From positions 186,001-250,000 of the forward strand of contig NZ_SWDE01000001.1 in the NCBI RefSeq assembly GCF_013337185.1: DNA of 64,000 bases. Direction: 5' to 3'. Source of the stretch: Serratia proteamaculans (GTDB lineage: Bacteria > Pseudomonadota > Gammaproteobacteria > Enterobacterales > Enterobacteriaceae). Within the stretch, counting starts at the first letter, position 1, and each line of letters starts with the position of its first letter. Below, piece after piece: positions 8,585 through 16,621 of this stretch. The position numbers were made by a program, and so were the translations under genes. The notes under the pieces were generated by a model. That model was not told the DNA's origin, did no database searches, and saw only the letters and a program-made list of their open reading frames with translations.

Positions 8585-8885
8585 AAAGCCCTCAGGTCTA
8601 TTTGTGGTTTAGATGTTGTCATTGTGCCCGTTTATATTACTTATTATCATTAAAACACATTAAAGCAACATCAAAATCACAACTATCGATTTAATTGTGA
8701 CCAATATCGCGGTTTTTACTTATGACGGTGTGGTTATGATGTGGTTGTTGCTGTGTTTTTGTGTGTGAAAGTTCAATAGGCTGTTGCTTCATGGTTGGAG
8801 TTGGTGAACAATTGCCGTCTAAGCAATGAAAAACCCTTAAATCCACAATTTTTTTCATGTTAAATGCTACGGAATGGGTTAGAAG
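8585..8885. promoter_or_regulatory. Divergent promoter region of kinase operon and DeoR regulator
   Basis: This 301-bp AT-rich interval has no gene. TGTGGTT occurs at 8603-8609, 8729-8735 and 8740-8746; the last two are 11 bp apart, one helical turn. An inverted repeat TCACAA / TTGTGA lies at 8677-8682 and 8695-8700. An 11-mer ATGATGTGGTT (8736-8746) is identical to 2707-2717 upstream of the oxidoreductase operon. These are candidate operators for the regulator encoded at 8886. Confidence 0.55.
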
Positions 8886-9650
8886 ATGGATTATTCAAAC
8901 GCACTAGAACGCAGAAACATCATTCTCGAAAAGTTGAAAACTAACGGGCAAGTGTTCGTCAATGAACTGGCTGATGACTTTAATGTTTCGCAGGAGACCA
9001 TTCGCAGAGATCTCAATAAGCTTGAAGAACTCAAACACATCAAGAAAATCCATGGCGGGGCAGTTATCGCTCAGTTTGGGTTTGAGCTGGAGTTTAATCA
9101 GCGAGCCAGATTGGCCGAGGATGACAAAAAGGCGATAGCCGTTAAAGCTGCCGAGTTGATCAAGCCCGGTGACTCACTATTTATCGATTTTGGTACTACA
9201 ACCTTAGAGTTTGCCAAACAGATTGCCAGCATTAACCAGCTTACCGTTATCACCAATTCGCCGGTTATTGCCAACCTGTTTCATGAAAATACGACGATTG
9301 ACCTGATTTTGATCGGCGGGCAATTTGGTCTGTCAAAAATGGAATGCATTGGGCCGGTGGCATTGCAGGGCATCAGCGCTTTCTATGCAGATTATGCGGT
9401 TATCGGCGCGGGTGCGGTGAGCCCCAAGGCCGGGGTGATGGATCAGGATTTGAACGAAGCGGCGATTGCCCGTCAGATGATCAAAAACAGCAACAAAACC
9501 ATTGTTCTCGCCGATGGGCATAAGCTGAATAACCATGCGACGGGCCTGGTAGCGGATTTAAAAGATATTTCGTGGCTGGTGACCAGCGATCCGGAGAAGA
9601 AATTGAAGAACCTGGTTTTCCCGGCAAATCTCCAGGTGATTGTCGCCTGA
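8886..9650 (+). CDS. DeoR/GlpR-family transcriptional regulator of the island
   Basis: This 254-residue regulator has an N-terminal winged helix-turn-helix with the DeoR signature VSQETIRRDLNKLEE followed by HGGAV (about residues 32-63) and a C-terminal DeoR sensor domain (about 75-235) that binds phosphorylated sugars or polyols in the family. It is divergent from the kinase operon, the usual layout for a local repressor. I infer that it senses the product of the kinase and controls both arms of the island through the TGTGGTT motif. It is followed by a hairpin terminator. Confidence 0.88.
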   Translation: MDYSNALERRNIILEKLKTNGQVFVNELADDFNVSQETIRRDLNKLEELKHIKKIHGGAVIAQFGFELEFNQRARLAEDDKKAIAVKAAELIKPGDSLFIDFGTTTLEFAKQIASINQLTVITNSPVIANLFHENTTIDLILIGGQFGLSKMECIGPVALQGISAFYADYAVIGAGAVSPKAGVMDQDLNEAAIARQMIKNSNKTIVLADGHKLNNHATGLVADLKDISWLVTSDPEKKLKNLVFPANLQVIVA

Positions 9651-9664
9651 CGGGGAGGGTTAAC

Positions 9665-9698
9665 AACCATGCCAGTCATGATGACCGGCATGGTTTAT
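9665..9698. terminator. Terminator between the DeoR regulator and yciU
   Basis: A 9-bp stem AACCATGCC / GGCATGGTT (9665-9673, 9687-9695) encloses a further self-complementary GTCATGATGAC. It lies between convergent genes and marks the right edge of the island. Confidence 0.75.
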
Positions 9699-9714
9699 AT
9701 TGATGCTTGCGCTG

Positions 9715-10038
9715 TTACTCTTTCCACAGAATGTGGCAAAGCTTGTGGTCTTTCTCACGGCACAGCAACACGCGGGCAAACACGTCGTTGATTGGTTCAC
9801 CGTCGCTGTCCGCCAGGCCAATCACCACTTCGGCGAAAAAGTCAGGGTTCAGGTCAAAGTCCACATGTTCAGACCAGTCTTCCGCCGGGTCATACAGTTC
9901 TGCGCCGCCGCGCTCCTCAAACTGCAGGTTGAACAGCAGAATATCCGCCGGATCCAGATTGTCGCCGGCCAACTCCAAAAAGATGTCGTAAGCCTGTTCC
10001 AGCGTTTCGTCTTCAGTAAGGCGGTTATTCAAATCCAT
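9715..10038 (-). CDS. yciU: YciU, HI1450/DUF440-family dsDNA-mimic protein
   Basis: This very acidic 107-residue protein is almost identical to E. coli YciU ([20 protein letters not shown], then the [11 protein letters not shown] segment). The HI1450 family folds like a double-stranded-DNA mimic and is thought to compete for DNA-binding proteins, but its partner is not firmly established. It lies next to clsA as in E. coli, although an ERIC-like repeat now separates the two. Its presence defines the right boundary of the inserted region that follows oppF. Confidence 0.92.
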   Translation of the reverse strand: MDLNNRLTEDETLEQAYDIFLELAGDNLDPADILLFNLQFEERGGAELYDPAEDWSEHVDFDLNPDFFAEVVIGLADSDGEPINDVFARVLLCREKDHKLCHILWKE

Positions 10039-10070
10039 AATTAAATCCCGATAACAAATGATTCCTCATT

Positions 10071-10272
10071 ATACCCTATGAATTTCAAGTTGCAGCTAGG
10101 CGACCAGCTCATTCATCCTCAGGCGCTTACTTAAGTAAGTAACTGGGGGTGACAAATCTGCCGGGAGCCGATTTGAACGCTGCTTCCAGCGGCCCCGAAG
10201 GGGGGTGGCCCATGGACGGGCCACATAACCGAGTGCAGGTAACAACGCTGCAACTTGAAAGGCGACGGGTAT
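10071..10272. repeat. ERIC-like repeat carrying a nested insertion
   Basis: The ends are inverted copies of ATACCC-N7-TTCAAGTTGCAGC. The core CTTACTTAAGTAAGTAACTG resembles the ERIC core. Compared with the copy at 46936-47059 read in reverse, this one contains about 80 extra bases, roughly 10155-10233, where the other copy has only a few. The extra segment contains its own stem GTGGCCC / GGGCCAC (about 10205-10224). ERIC elements with internal insertions are known in enterobacteria. Confidence 0.8.
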
Positions 10273-10293
10273 AAAGCATGCCCGCTACGGCAT

Positions 10294-11754
10294 TTAAAGC
10301 AGCGGGCTGAAAAAGTAGAACAGGCGCTCAACAATACGGTGCCAGAACGGCCGTTTCTGCCACTCTGCGGCATTCAGCAACTGCGAACGAGCAATATAGT
10401 CGTCCTGCACGCAGGCCAGATCGCTGCCGAAACCGTCATCGTCGATCACCAGAGTTATTTCAAAGTTCAGCCACAGGCTGCGCATGTCCAGATTCACCGT
10501 GCCGACCAGGCTGAGTTGGCCATCAACCAGTACGCTTTTGGTATGCAGCAGGCCGTCTTCAAACTGATAGATGCGCACGCCAGCCTCCAGAAGTTCGGAG
10601 AAGAAAGAGCGGCTGGCCCAACGGACCATGGTTGAATCGTTGTCACGTGGGACGATGATGCTGACTTCAACCCCGCGCAGGGCAGCGGTACAAATCGCAT
10701 GCAGCAAATCGTCGCTGGGTACGAAGTAGGGGGTGGTCATGATCAACTGTTCACGTGCCGAGTAAACCGCGGTCAGCAACGCCTGGTGGATCATTTCTTC
10801 CGGGAAACCGGGACCGGAGGCGATAACCTGGATGGTGTGGCCGCTTTCCTGTTCGAACGGCATGATATTGACGTCCGGCGGCGGCGGCAGGATCCGTTTA
10901 CCGGTTTCAATCTCCCAGTCACAGGCATAAACGATGCCCATGGTACTGGCGACCGGGCCTTCCATGCGGGCCATCAGATCGATCCACTGACCGACACCGG
11001 CGTCCTGTTTGAAATAACGTGGGTCAACCATGTTCATACTGCCGGTGTAGGCAATATAGTTATCGATCAGCACCACTTTACGGTGCTGACGCAAATCCAT
11101 TCGGCGCAGGAAGACGCGGAACAGGTTTACCTTGAGCGCCTCCACCACTTCGATGCCGGCGTTACGCATCATGCCAGGATAGGGGCTGCGGAAGAATTGC
11201 AAACTCCCGGCTGAGTCCAGCATCAGGCGACAATGTACGCCACGGCGCGCAGCGGCCATCAGCGATTCGGCCACCTGATCGACCAACCCGCCGGGTTGCC
11301 AGATGTAAAACACCATCTCAATATTATGACGTGCCAGCTCAATATCACGGATCAGCGCTTTCAGCGTTGCGTCGGTGGTGGTGAGTAACTGGAGTTGGTT
11401 GCCCTTAACGCCATCGATGCCCTGACGACGATCGCACAGTTGGAACAGGGGTCTGGCGACCTCGCTGTAATCGGTGGCGAAGATGCGCTGGCTCTCTTTT
11501 AATTCGCTCAGCCAGCGTGCGGTAGAAGGCCACATTGCCTTGGCGCGTTCGGCACGGCGTTTGCCCAGATGCAATTCACCAAAAGATAAATAAGCCACAA
11601 TACCGAACAGCGGCAGAATATAGATCACCAGCAGCCAGGCCATAGCGGAAGGTACGGCGCGGCGTTTCATCAGAATACGCAGTGTCACACCAGCGATAAG
11701 CAGCCAGTAACCAAACACCATGAGCCAACTGATTACGGTATAAAATGTTGTCAT
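10294..11754 (-). CDS. clsA: Cardiolipin synthase A
   Basis: This 486-residue membrane enzyme condenses two phosphatidylglycerol molecules to cardiolipin and glycerol. Two N-terminal membrane segments are followed by two phospholipase-D motifs, HRKVVLID and HTKSVLVD. The start at 11754 ([10 protein letters not shown]) aligns with E. coli ClsA (MTTVYTLVSW) and gives the same length; an upstream in-frame start would add 16 unrelated residues. The C-terminus [10 protein letters not shown] is identical to E. coli. Confidence 0.96.
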   Translation of the reverse strand: MTTFYTVISWLMVFGYWLLIAGVTLRILMKRRAVPSAMAWLLVIYILPLFGIVAYLSFGELHLGKRRAERAKAMWPSTARWLSELKESQRIFATDYSEVARPLFQLCDRRQGIDGVKGNQLQLLTTTDATLKALIRDIELARHNIEMVFYIWQPGGLVDQVAESLMAAARRGVHCRLMLDSAGSLQFFRSPYPGMMRNAGIEVVEALKVNLFRVFLRRMDLRQHRKVVLIDNYIAYTGSMNMVDPRYFKQDAGVGQWIDLMARMEGPVASTMGIVYACDWEIETGKRILPPPPDVNIMPFEQESGHTIQVIASGPGFPEEMIHQALLTAVYSAREQLIMTTPYFVPSDDLLHAICTAALRGVEVSIIVPRDNDSTMVRWASRSFFSELLEAGVRIYQFEDGLLHTKSVLVDGQLSLVGTVNLDMRSLWLNFEITLVIDDDGFGSDLACVQDDYIARSQLLNAAEWQKRPFWHRIVERLFYFFSPLL

Positions 11755-12006
11755 AAAGGCGAAAAATCCCGTTCGCAAACCACCAACGATGAGTGTACGC
11801 ACAGAACGCTAAAGGGGAAACCTTTTCTCGGCGCTTATGTTGCAAAAATATGATTGGCTTAAGGCACTTGCTGTAAACAAAAATACATTTTGCGCCGAAC
11901 ATCCTTTGTCATCACAAGGGCAAAATACGGGGTGCCGCGGGTTGGATCCTGTGACGAAAGGACTATAATGCCCGCCGTTGGCATTTGACGGATGAGTGAT
12001 GAAACG

Positions 12007-12183
12007 ATGAGACGCAGTAGAAACGAGGTGGGCCGCTGGCGGATGCTGCGGCAGAGTCAGCGCCGCAGGCATCGCTGGTTGGAACGCCAGTCTTGCAGCA
12101 ATCGGCATATTATCCGGGTGCGTCGTCGCCTGGATGACCAGCACCGGCGTTCATTGCTGTTTGTGGTGGCCTACGAGTGGTAA
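12007..12183 (+). CDS. yciY: YciY small basic protein
   Basis: This 58-residue, very arginine-rich protein matches E. coli YciY (MRRSRNEVGRWRMLRQ here, MKRSRTEVGRWRMQRQ in E. coli). The start at 12007 is set by that alignment; an in-frame ATG at 11992 would add five residues. The protein has no known function; its charge suggests nucleic-acid or ribosome binding, but that is only a guess. It lies next to clsA as in E. coli, whereas kch, the E. coli neighbour, is missing. Confidence 0.8.
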   Translation: MRRSRNEVGRWRMLRQSQRRRHRWLERQSCSNRHIIRVRRRLDDQHRRSLLFVVAYEW

Positions 12184-12187
12184 AACG

Positions 12188-12214
12188 AAAACAGTCCCCA
12201 GGGGGACTGTTTCA
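12188..12214. terminator. Terminator between yciY and the Dps-like gene
   Basis: A stem AACAGTCCC / GGGACTGTT (12190-12198 with 12203-12211) with a 4-base loop lies directly after the yciY stop and before the end of the convergent Dps-like gene. The flanks are A- and T-rich only in part. Confidence 0.7.
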
Positions 12215-12251
12215 GATTGAAAAGAAGGAAATCGGGTTTTGGCTGCCGAGG

Positions 12252-12743
12252 TTATTTCCCAAGATAGGCGTTAAGCATCCAAACCTGTTTTTCCTGCTCT
12301 TTGATGTAGTCACTCATCAGGGAAGCGGTGCCTTCGTCCCCCGCATCGGCTGCCAGAGTCAACAGGTCACGCTGCTGTTGTAGCAGCACCGAATAGCCGT
12401 GCAGTAAACCGCCCAGCGTGCCTTTATCGTCGGTGACATTGGTATCTTCCTTGATGTCGGACGTTTTCAGATAATCGCTGAAGGCATGACGCGGTTGCGA
12501 CCCCAGAGTCAAAATACGTTCTGCCAGCTCATCAACCTTGGTTAACAGATCGTTATAGGTTTCTTCAAATTTGACGTGCAGTTCAAAGAAATGCGGGCCG
12601 GAAATGTTCCAGTGGTAGCCGCGCACGTTCATATACAGCACCTGATAATTTGCCAGCAGCGCATTCAACGCTTCCGATAGTTTTGCCGATTGTTTGCTGT
12701 CCAGGCCGATATGGTTTTTCGCTGCTTTCTTCGTCGTTGCCAT
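12252..12743 (-). CDS. Dps-like ferritin (DNA protection during starvation)
   Basis: This 163-residue four-helix protein of the Dps/ferritin-like family has the ferroxidase region NVRGYHWNISGPHFFELHVKF followed by EETYNDLLTKVDELAERI, and a Lys-rich N-terminus (MATTKKAAKN). Family members store iron, consume peroxide and may coat DNA. It is not E. coli Dps, whose locus and sequence differ; it resembles the additional Dps-like proteins of Serratia and pseudomonads. It is a single-gene unit. Oxidative or stationary-phase control is expected but I see no clear site. Confidence 0.87.
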   Translation of the reverse strand: MATTKKAAKNHIGLDSKQSAKLSEALNALLANYQVLYMNVRGYHWNISGPHFFELHVKFEETYNDLLTKVDELAERILTLGSQPRHAFSDYLKTSDIKEDTNVTDDKGTLGGLLHGYSVLLQQQRDLLTLAADAGDEGTASLMSDYIKEQEKQVWMLNAYLGK

Positions 12744-12806
12744 AATAATCTTCTCCTGATTATTTGATTCGATGATTTACACAATATCCATAACAAACAC
12801 AGTAAC

Positions 12807-12877
12807 CGGATTTATCGCAGGGTTAAAGACGATCAAAAGCATCAATGCAATCGCTGAAACCAATAACGATAAATCCG
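12807..12877. repeat. 11-bp inverted repeat with 49-bp spacer
   Basis: CGGATTTATCG (12807-12817) and its exact complement CGATAAATCCG (12867-12877) flank 49 bases in the interval between the 3' end of the exporter gene and the start of the Dps-like gene. It could be a looping operator for the Dps-like gene or a stem in the exporter's 3' untranslated region. Confidence 0.5.
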
Positions 12878-12939
12878 ACAAGCAAATTGCCCATTCAGTT
12901 TAAGCACAATGCGTTAACAACAACAGCGACTTGGTATCA

Positions 12940-14412
12940 TTACTTGCGTAAGACCATTTTTGCCACGCCGGCACTTAGCGCCATCAGCAATGCCGCCGCA
13001 ATCAGCACCACTATAAATGCGCGATCGAAAGCCAGTCGTGCCAGTTGCCTCAGTTGTTCAGCTTGATCGACAGCCAGATTGGCCGCCAGCCGCAGGGCTT
13101 CATCAATACTGTCGTAGGCGACGTCACCCACCGGCAGATTGTCGGGTAACACCAGGCTGTGGCTATAGATGGCGGTCATCAAGCCACCCAGCAAGGTGAT
13201 ACCGAGCACGCCACCCAGCTCATAGGACACGTCCTCGATCGAGGCAGCCATACCGGATTTTTCTTCCGGGGCATTGAGCATGATGGCGGTCGACGCGGCG
13301 GTAATGGCGCCACCGATGCCAAAACCGGCGATAAACAGACAAACCAACTGCGACATCAGGCTGTTCTGGTAAAGCAGGGCCAGCCCGGCGATGCCGAGGC
13401 CGGTCAGGAACAATCCGCCGAATATCATGCTGCGCTCGCCGTAGCGCGGCAGCAGTAAACCGGCCAGTGGGCCTGCCAGTGCGGACGCCACCGGGATTGG
13501 CAGAATAAACAGCGCGGCCTGTAATGGGCTCAGCTCAAGCACCAATTGCAGGCGTTGAGTCAGAACCAACTCCACGCCGACTAATGCAATCATCGACACC
13601 AGCGCGACGCCGACGCCGCCGGCAAACAGCCGATTCTGGAATAGCGAGAAGTCGATCATCGGGTAGCGCGCCTGCCGCTGTCGACGAACAAACAGCCAGA
13701 GCGACAAAACGCCGATGGCGGCGGCGATTGCCAGCGCAGAAAGGGAGGGAGTTGCCTTGCTAAGTTCCTTCAGTGCATAGATGCTACCCACCAGACCGGC
13801 CATGATCTGCACTGACCCGAGGATATCGTAAGGAGCTTTATTTTCCCCACCGCAGTGCGGTATCAATCGCCAGGCCAGCGGCAGTACCACCATGACGACA
13901 GGAACGTTGATCAAAAATACCGATCCCCACCAGAAATACTCCAGCAAGACGCCACCGACCACCGGGCCGATAGCGGCACCACCGGAAGCGACCGCTGCCC
14001 AAATGCCAATCGCCAGGGCGCGTTCGCGTTCGTCAGTAAACACATGGCGGACAATGGACAGGGTTGCCGGCATCATCATCGCTGCACCTACCGCGAGAAA
14101 TACGCGGGCGGCGATCAGCCATTGGGCTGAAGGAGAGAAGGCCGCACAAAGGGAGGCGATGGCAAACACCGGCAGCCCGGCAATAAACAGCCGTTTATGA
14201 CCAATGCGATCGCTCAGCATGCCCGCTCCGGGCAGTAAACCGGCGACCACTAGCGGATAGGCATTCACAATCCATAACTTTTGTGAGGCGCTGGCATCCA
14301 GCGCCAGGGTCAGCCGAGGCAATGCGGTGTACAGCACCGTCATATCGATAATGATCAAAAATAGCGCGCTGGAGATCATTGCCAGGATCAACCAGCGGTT
14401 GTTTGCGTGCAT
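12940..14412 (-). CDS. MFS DHA2-family (EmrB/QacA/SmvA-like) drug exporter
   Basis: This 490-residue protein has about 14 membrane segments and the motif-A loop GMLSDRIGHKRLF, as in proton-driven exporters of the DHA2 family. It is most like SmvA, which exports quaternary and bisbiguanide cations and methyl viologen. The start at 14412 (MHANNRWLILAMISS) is chosen because membrane-segment homology begins there; the open frame upstream is low-complexity antisense sequence overlapping the regulator gene. It is divergent from a TetR-family gene, the usual arrangement for a repressed efflux pump. Confidence 0.9.
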   Translation of the reverse strand: MHANNRWLILAMISSALFLIIIDMTVLYTALPRLTLALDASASQKLWIVNAYPLVVAGLLPGAGMLSDRIGHKRLFIAGLPVFAIASLCAAFSPSAQWLIAARVFLAVGAAMMMPATLSIVRHVFTDERERALAIGIWAAVASGGAAIGPVVGGVLLEYFWWGSVFLINVPVVMVVLPLAWRLIPHCGGENKAPYDILGSVQIMAGLVGSIYALKELSKATPSLSALAIAAAIGVLSLWLFVRRQRQARYPMIDFSLFQNRLFAGGVGVALVSMIALVGVELVLTQRLQLVLELSPLQAALFILPIPVASALAGPLAGLLLPRYGERSMIFGGLFLTGLGIAGLALLYQNSLMSQLVCLFIAGFGIGGAITAASTAIMLNAPEEKSGMAASIEDVSYELGGVLGITLLGGLMTAIYSHSLVLPDNLPVGDVAYDSIDEALRLAANLAVDQAEQLRQLARLAFDRAFIVVLIAAALLMALSAGVAKMVLRK

Positions 14413-14460
14413 AATATTATTCCAAAAAAGCAGGCGACGCGGATGCGTTGCTATAAGGTC

Positions 14461-14513
14461 ACCACCCGAACGTAACGGGTGGTATACTGGGGTAATATAT
14501 ATCCATACGTATG
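14461..14513. promoter_or_regulatory. Candidate TetR operators between exporter and regulator
   Basis: Two palindromes lie in the 122-bp divergent gap: ACCACCCG-N7-CGGGTGGT (14461-14483) and CATACGTATG (14504-14513). Either could be the operator of the TetR protein encoded at 14535; the second lies 21 bases before its start codon. Confidence 0.6.
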
Positions 14514-14534
14514 TATTGAAAAGAGGGTTTCTCA

Positions 14535-15080
14535 ATGGGACGTCAACGGAGCATCGATCGCGACAAGGTTCTGGATATGGCCGAGGAGATTGTCGCCAGG
14601 CAGGGTGCGGCCGGGTTGACCATTGATTCTGTCGCCAAGGCGATGGGGATTTCAAAGGGCGGGGTGCAGTACTGCTTTGGTACCAAAGACGCGTTAATTG
14701 ATGCGATGTTCGAACGTTGGGGTAAAGCCTATGACCAGGTTTTCGATGCCATTGCCGGGGAAAGTCCCTCGGCCACAACGACAGTGCAGGCGCATATGCA
14801 GGCCACCCGAAGCTCCGATCAGGCATCCAGCGCCAAGGCCGCAGGTCTGATGGCGACCCTGATCCAAACGCCAGAGCATCTGGACAGCACGCGTGAGTGG
14901 TACCGCAGCCGGATCGCCGGTCTGGATTTAACCACCGAGGAGGGCAAGCGGGCACGATTGGCCTTTCTGGCTACCGAAGGGGCATTTATGTTGCGTTTCT
15001 TTGGCCTGATGGAGATAAATCAAGCGGAATGGGATGCCATGTTTGCGGATATGCAGACGCTGATTCTGGCGAAAAAATAG
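14535..15080 (+). CDS. TetR-family regulator, probable repressor of the exporter
   Basis: This 181-residue protein has an N-terminal TetR helix-turn-helix (residues about 7-55, including SVAKAMGISKGGVQYCFGTKDALI) and a C-terminal ligand-binding domain. It resembles the regulators found divergent from smvA-type efflux genes. AGAGGG is upstream of the start. Repression of the exporter, relieved by a cationic drug, is inferred from the divergent layout and from the family. Confidence 0.88.
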   Translation: MGRQRSIDRDKVLDMAEEIVARQGAAGLTIDSVAKAMGISKGGVQYCFGTKDALIDAMFERWGKAYDQVFDAIAGESPSATTTVQAHMQATRSSDQASSAKAAGLMATLIQTPEHLDSTREWYRSRIAGLDLTTEEGKRARLAFLATEGAFMLRFFGLMEINQAEWDAMFADMQTLILAKK

Positions 15081-15165
15081 TTCACCTATCACAGCGATAG
15101 CTGGCGAACCGGCAAGCGAAGGGAGTAACTTTATCGGACAAGATATTCCCTCGAAGAACCCTTTG

Positions 15166-15193
15166 GCCAGCCACTCCGTGCTGGCTTTTTTTT
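15166..15193 (+). terminator. Terminator after the TetR gene
   Basis: Stem GCCAGC / GCTGGC (15166-15171 and 15180-15185) is followed by eight T residues. Confidence 0.88.
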
Positions 15194-15253
15194 ATCTGGG
15201 ATCTCGCCAATAATGGCGAGTCCGTGATGATTGAAGCGGCGATGTCCCAAAAA

Positions 15254-15550
15254 TCAGAATACCTGCTTAAAAGGCTTTACCGTTACCTCAGCATAAACGC
15301 CGGCGGCGACGTAGGGATCCTGCTCGGCCCAGGCCTGGGCGTCTGTCAGTGAAGCGAACTCCGCAATCACCGTAGAACCACTGAAACCAGCACTGCCAGG
15401 GTCGTTGCTGTCGATGGCTGGATTGGGACCGGCGATGACCAGGCGGCCTTCATCACGCAGGGCTTGCAGGCGTGCCAGGTGGGCCGGGCGTACCGACAGG
15501 CGATTTTCCAATGAGTTGGGTACGTCTTGCGCGTAGATCAGATAAAGCAT
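15254..15550 (-). CDS. yciI: YciI-family protein
   Basis: This 98-residue dimeric ferredoxin-like-fold protein matches E. coli YciI ([20 protein letters not shown]). The family has a conserved His/Asp pair (RPAHLARL and the DP of [11 protein letters not shown]) suggested to act in dehydrochlorinase- or muconolactone-isomerase-like chemistry, but no reaction is established for this member. AAGGTG lies upstream. It lies beside queH and tonB; in E. coli it is directly beside tonB. Confidence 0.92.
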   Translation of the reverse strand: MLYLIYAQDVPNSLENRLSVRPAHLARLQALRDEGRLVIAGPNPAIDSNDPGSAGFSGSTVIAEFASLTDAQAWAEQDPYVAAGVYAEVTVKPFKQVF

Positions 15551-15731
15551 GTTTCACCTTTAAAATCATTGCTATAGATCGGTAAATTTAAAGTAGCGCA
15601 AAAGGGGTTACAAGGGAATGCTTGCTCGCTGGAATTTGCCTGTGACTGGCGCTTATGCCTTGAGGTGACTAGCTTTTATTCGTATAGTTCGGCCGCATGA
15701 TTTAATGAGACAAGGATTGAGAGGTGAGGAA

Positions 15732-16385
15732 ATGACGGAACTGGTTAGAGATAAACTCGACTTGCCTGAGGGCAAAAGCAAACTGCTGCTGCACTCTTGC
15801 TGTGCGCCCTGTTCCGGTGAGGTGATGGAAGCCATTCAGGCTTCTGGCATCGAATACGCCATTTTCTTCTATAACCCGAATATCCATCCACAAAAGGAAT
15901 ACCTGCTGCGCAAGGACGAGAATATCCGCTTTGCGGAACAGCACGGCGTGCCGATCATTGATGCCGATTACGATACCGATAACTGGTTTGCTCGCGCCAA
16001 AGGAATGGAGCACGAACCTGAGCGCGGGATCCGTTGCACCATGTGTTTCGACATGCGCTTTGAGCGCACCGCGCTGTACGCGCACGAGCATGGCTACGAC
16101 ACCATATCCAGTTCGCTGGGAATCTCCCGTTGGAAGAATATGCAGCAAATCACCGACTGCGGCGTGCGCGCAGCGGAAAAATACCCAGACCTGGAGTATT
16201 GGGATTACAACTGGCGCAAAAAGGGTGGTGCGTCGCGGATGATCGAGATCAGCAAGCGTGAACGCTTTTATCAGCAGGAATACTGTGGCTGCGTCTATTC
16301 ACTGCGTGACAGCAATCTACACCGTAAGGCGCAGGGCCGGCCGTTGATCAAACTGGGCGTGTTGTATTACGGCGATGAAGATTAA
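15732..16385 (+). CDS. queH: Epoxyqueuosine reductase QueH
   Basis: This 217-residue DUF208/QueH enzyme catalyses the last step of queuosine synthesis, reduction of epoxyqueuosine in tRNA, and is an unrelated alternative to the cobalamin-dependent QueG. The cysteine motifs [23 protein letters not shown] and YCGCVYS are those that bind a [4Fe-4S] cluster and an additional iron. The start at 15732 has GAGG 7 bases upstream. It is inserted between yciI and tonB relative to E. coli. Whether the genome also has queG is not visible. Confidence 0.93.
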   Translation: MTELVRDKLDLPEGKSKLLLHSCCAPCSGEVMEAIQASGIEYAIFFYNPNIHPQKEYLLRKDENIRFAEQHGVPIIDADYDTDNWFARAKGMEHEPERGIRCTMCFDMRFERTALYAHEHGYDTISSSLGISRWKNMQQITDCGVRAAEKYPDLEYWDYNWRKKGGASRMIEISKRERFYQQEYCGCVYSLRDSNLHRKAQGRPLIKLGVLYYGDED

Positions 16386-16404
16386 TGCTGTATTGGTCAA
16401 GGAT

Positions 16405-16427
16405 AACCCGCTACGGCGGGTTTTTTC
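16405..16427 (+). terminator. Terminator of queH
   Basis: Stem AACCCGC / GCGGGTT (16405-16411, 16416-16422) with loop TACG runs into a T tract. Confidence 0.92.
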
Positions 16428-16566
16428 GTTTTGGCCAGGTAAATCAGGTTAATGAAGCGTGTGAAAGCCTCAGTGAATAGGCAAACGAAAGGTTAATATC
16501 CCCATGAGTTTGCAGGTTTTAGCGATGAATAATGACGATTAGAGCGATAGTTTGCCATTCGTTATT

Positions 16567-16585
16567 GAATATGATTGCTATTTGC
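16567..16585 (+). promoter_or_regulatory. Possible Fur box upstream of tonB
   Basis: GAATATGATTGCTATTTGC partly matches the Fur consensus built from GATAAT repeats and lies about 37 bases before the tonB start. Iron repression of tonB is established in E. coli; the match here is imperfect. Confidence 0.4.
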
Positions 16586-16621
16586 ATTTAAACTTGGCGA
16601 ACCAGAGGAAACAGAATCATT

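Noticed and set aside
8751-8790. CRP site before the DeoR gene
   Set aside because: TGTGTGTGAAAGTTCAAT matches only one half of the consensus.
14413-14955. N-terminal extension of the DHA2 exporter
   Set aside because: The extension runs antisense through the TetR gene, has low-complexity composition and precedes the first membrane segment of the family.
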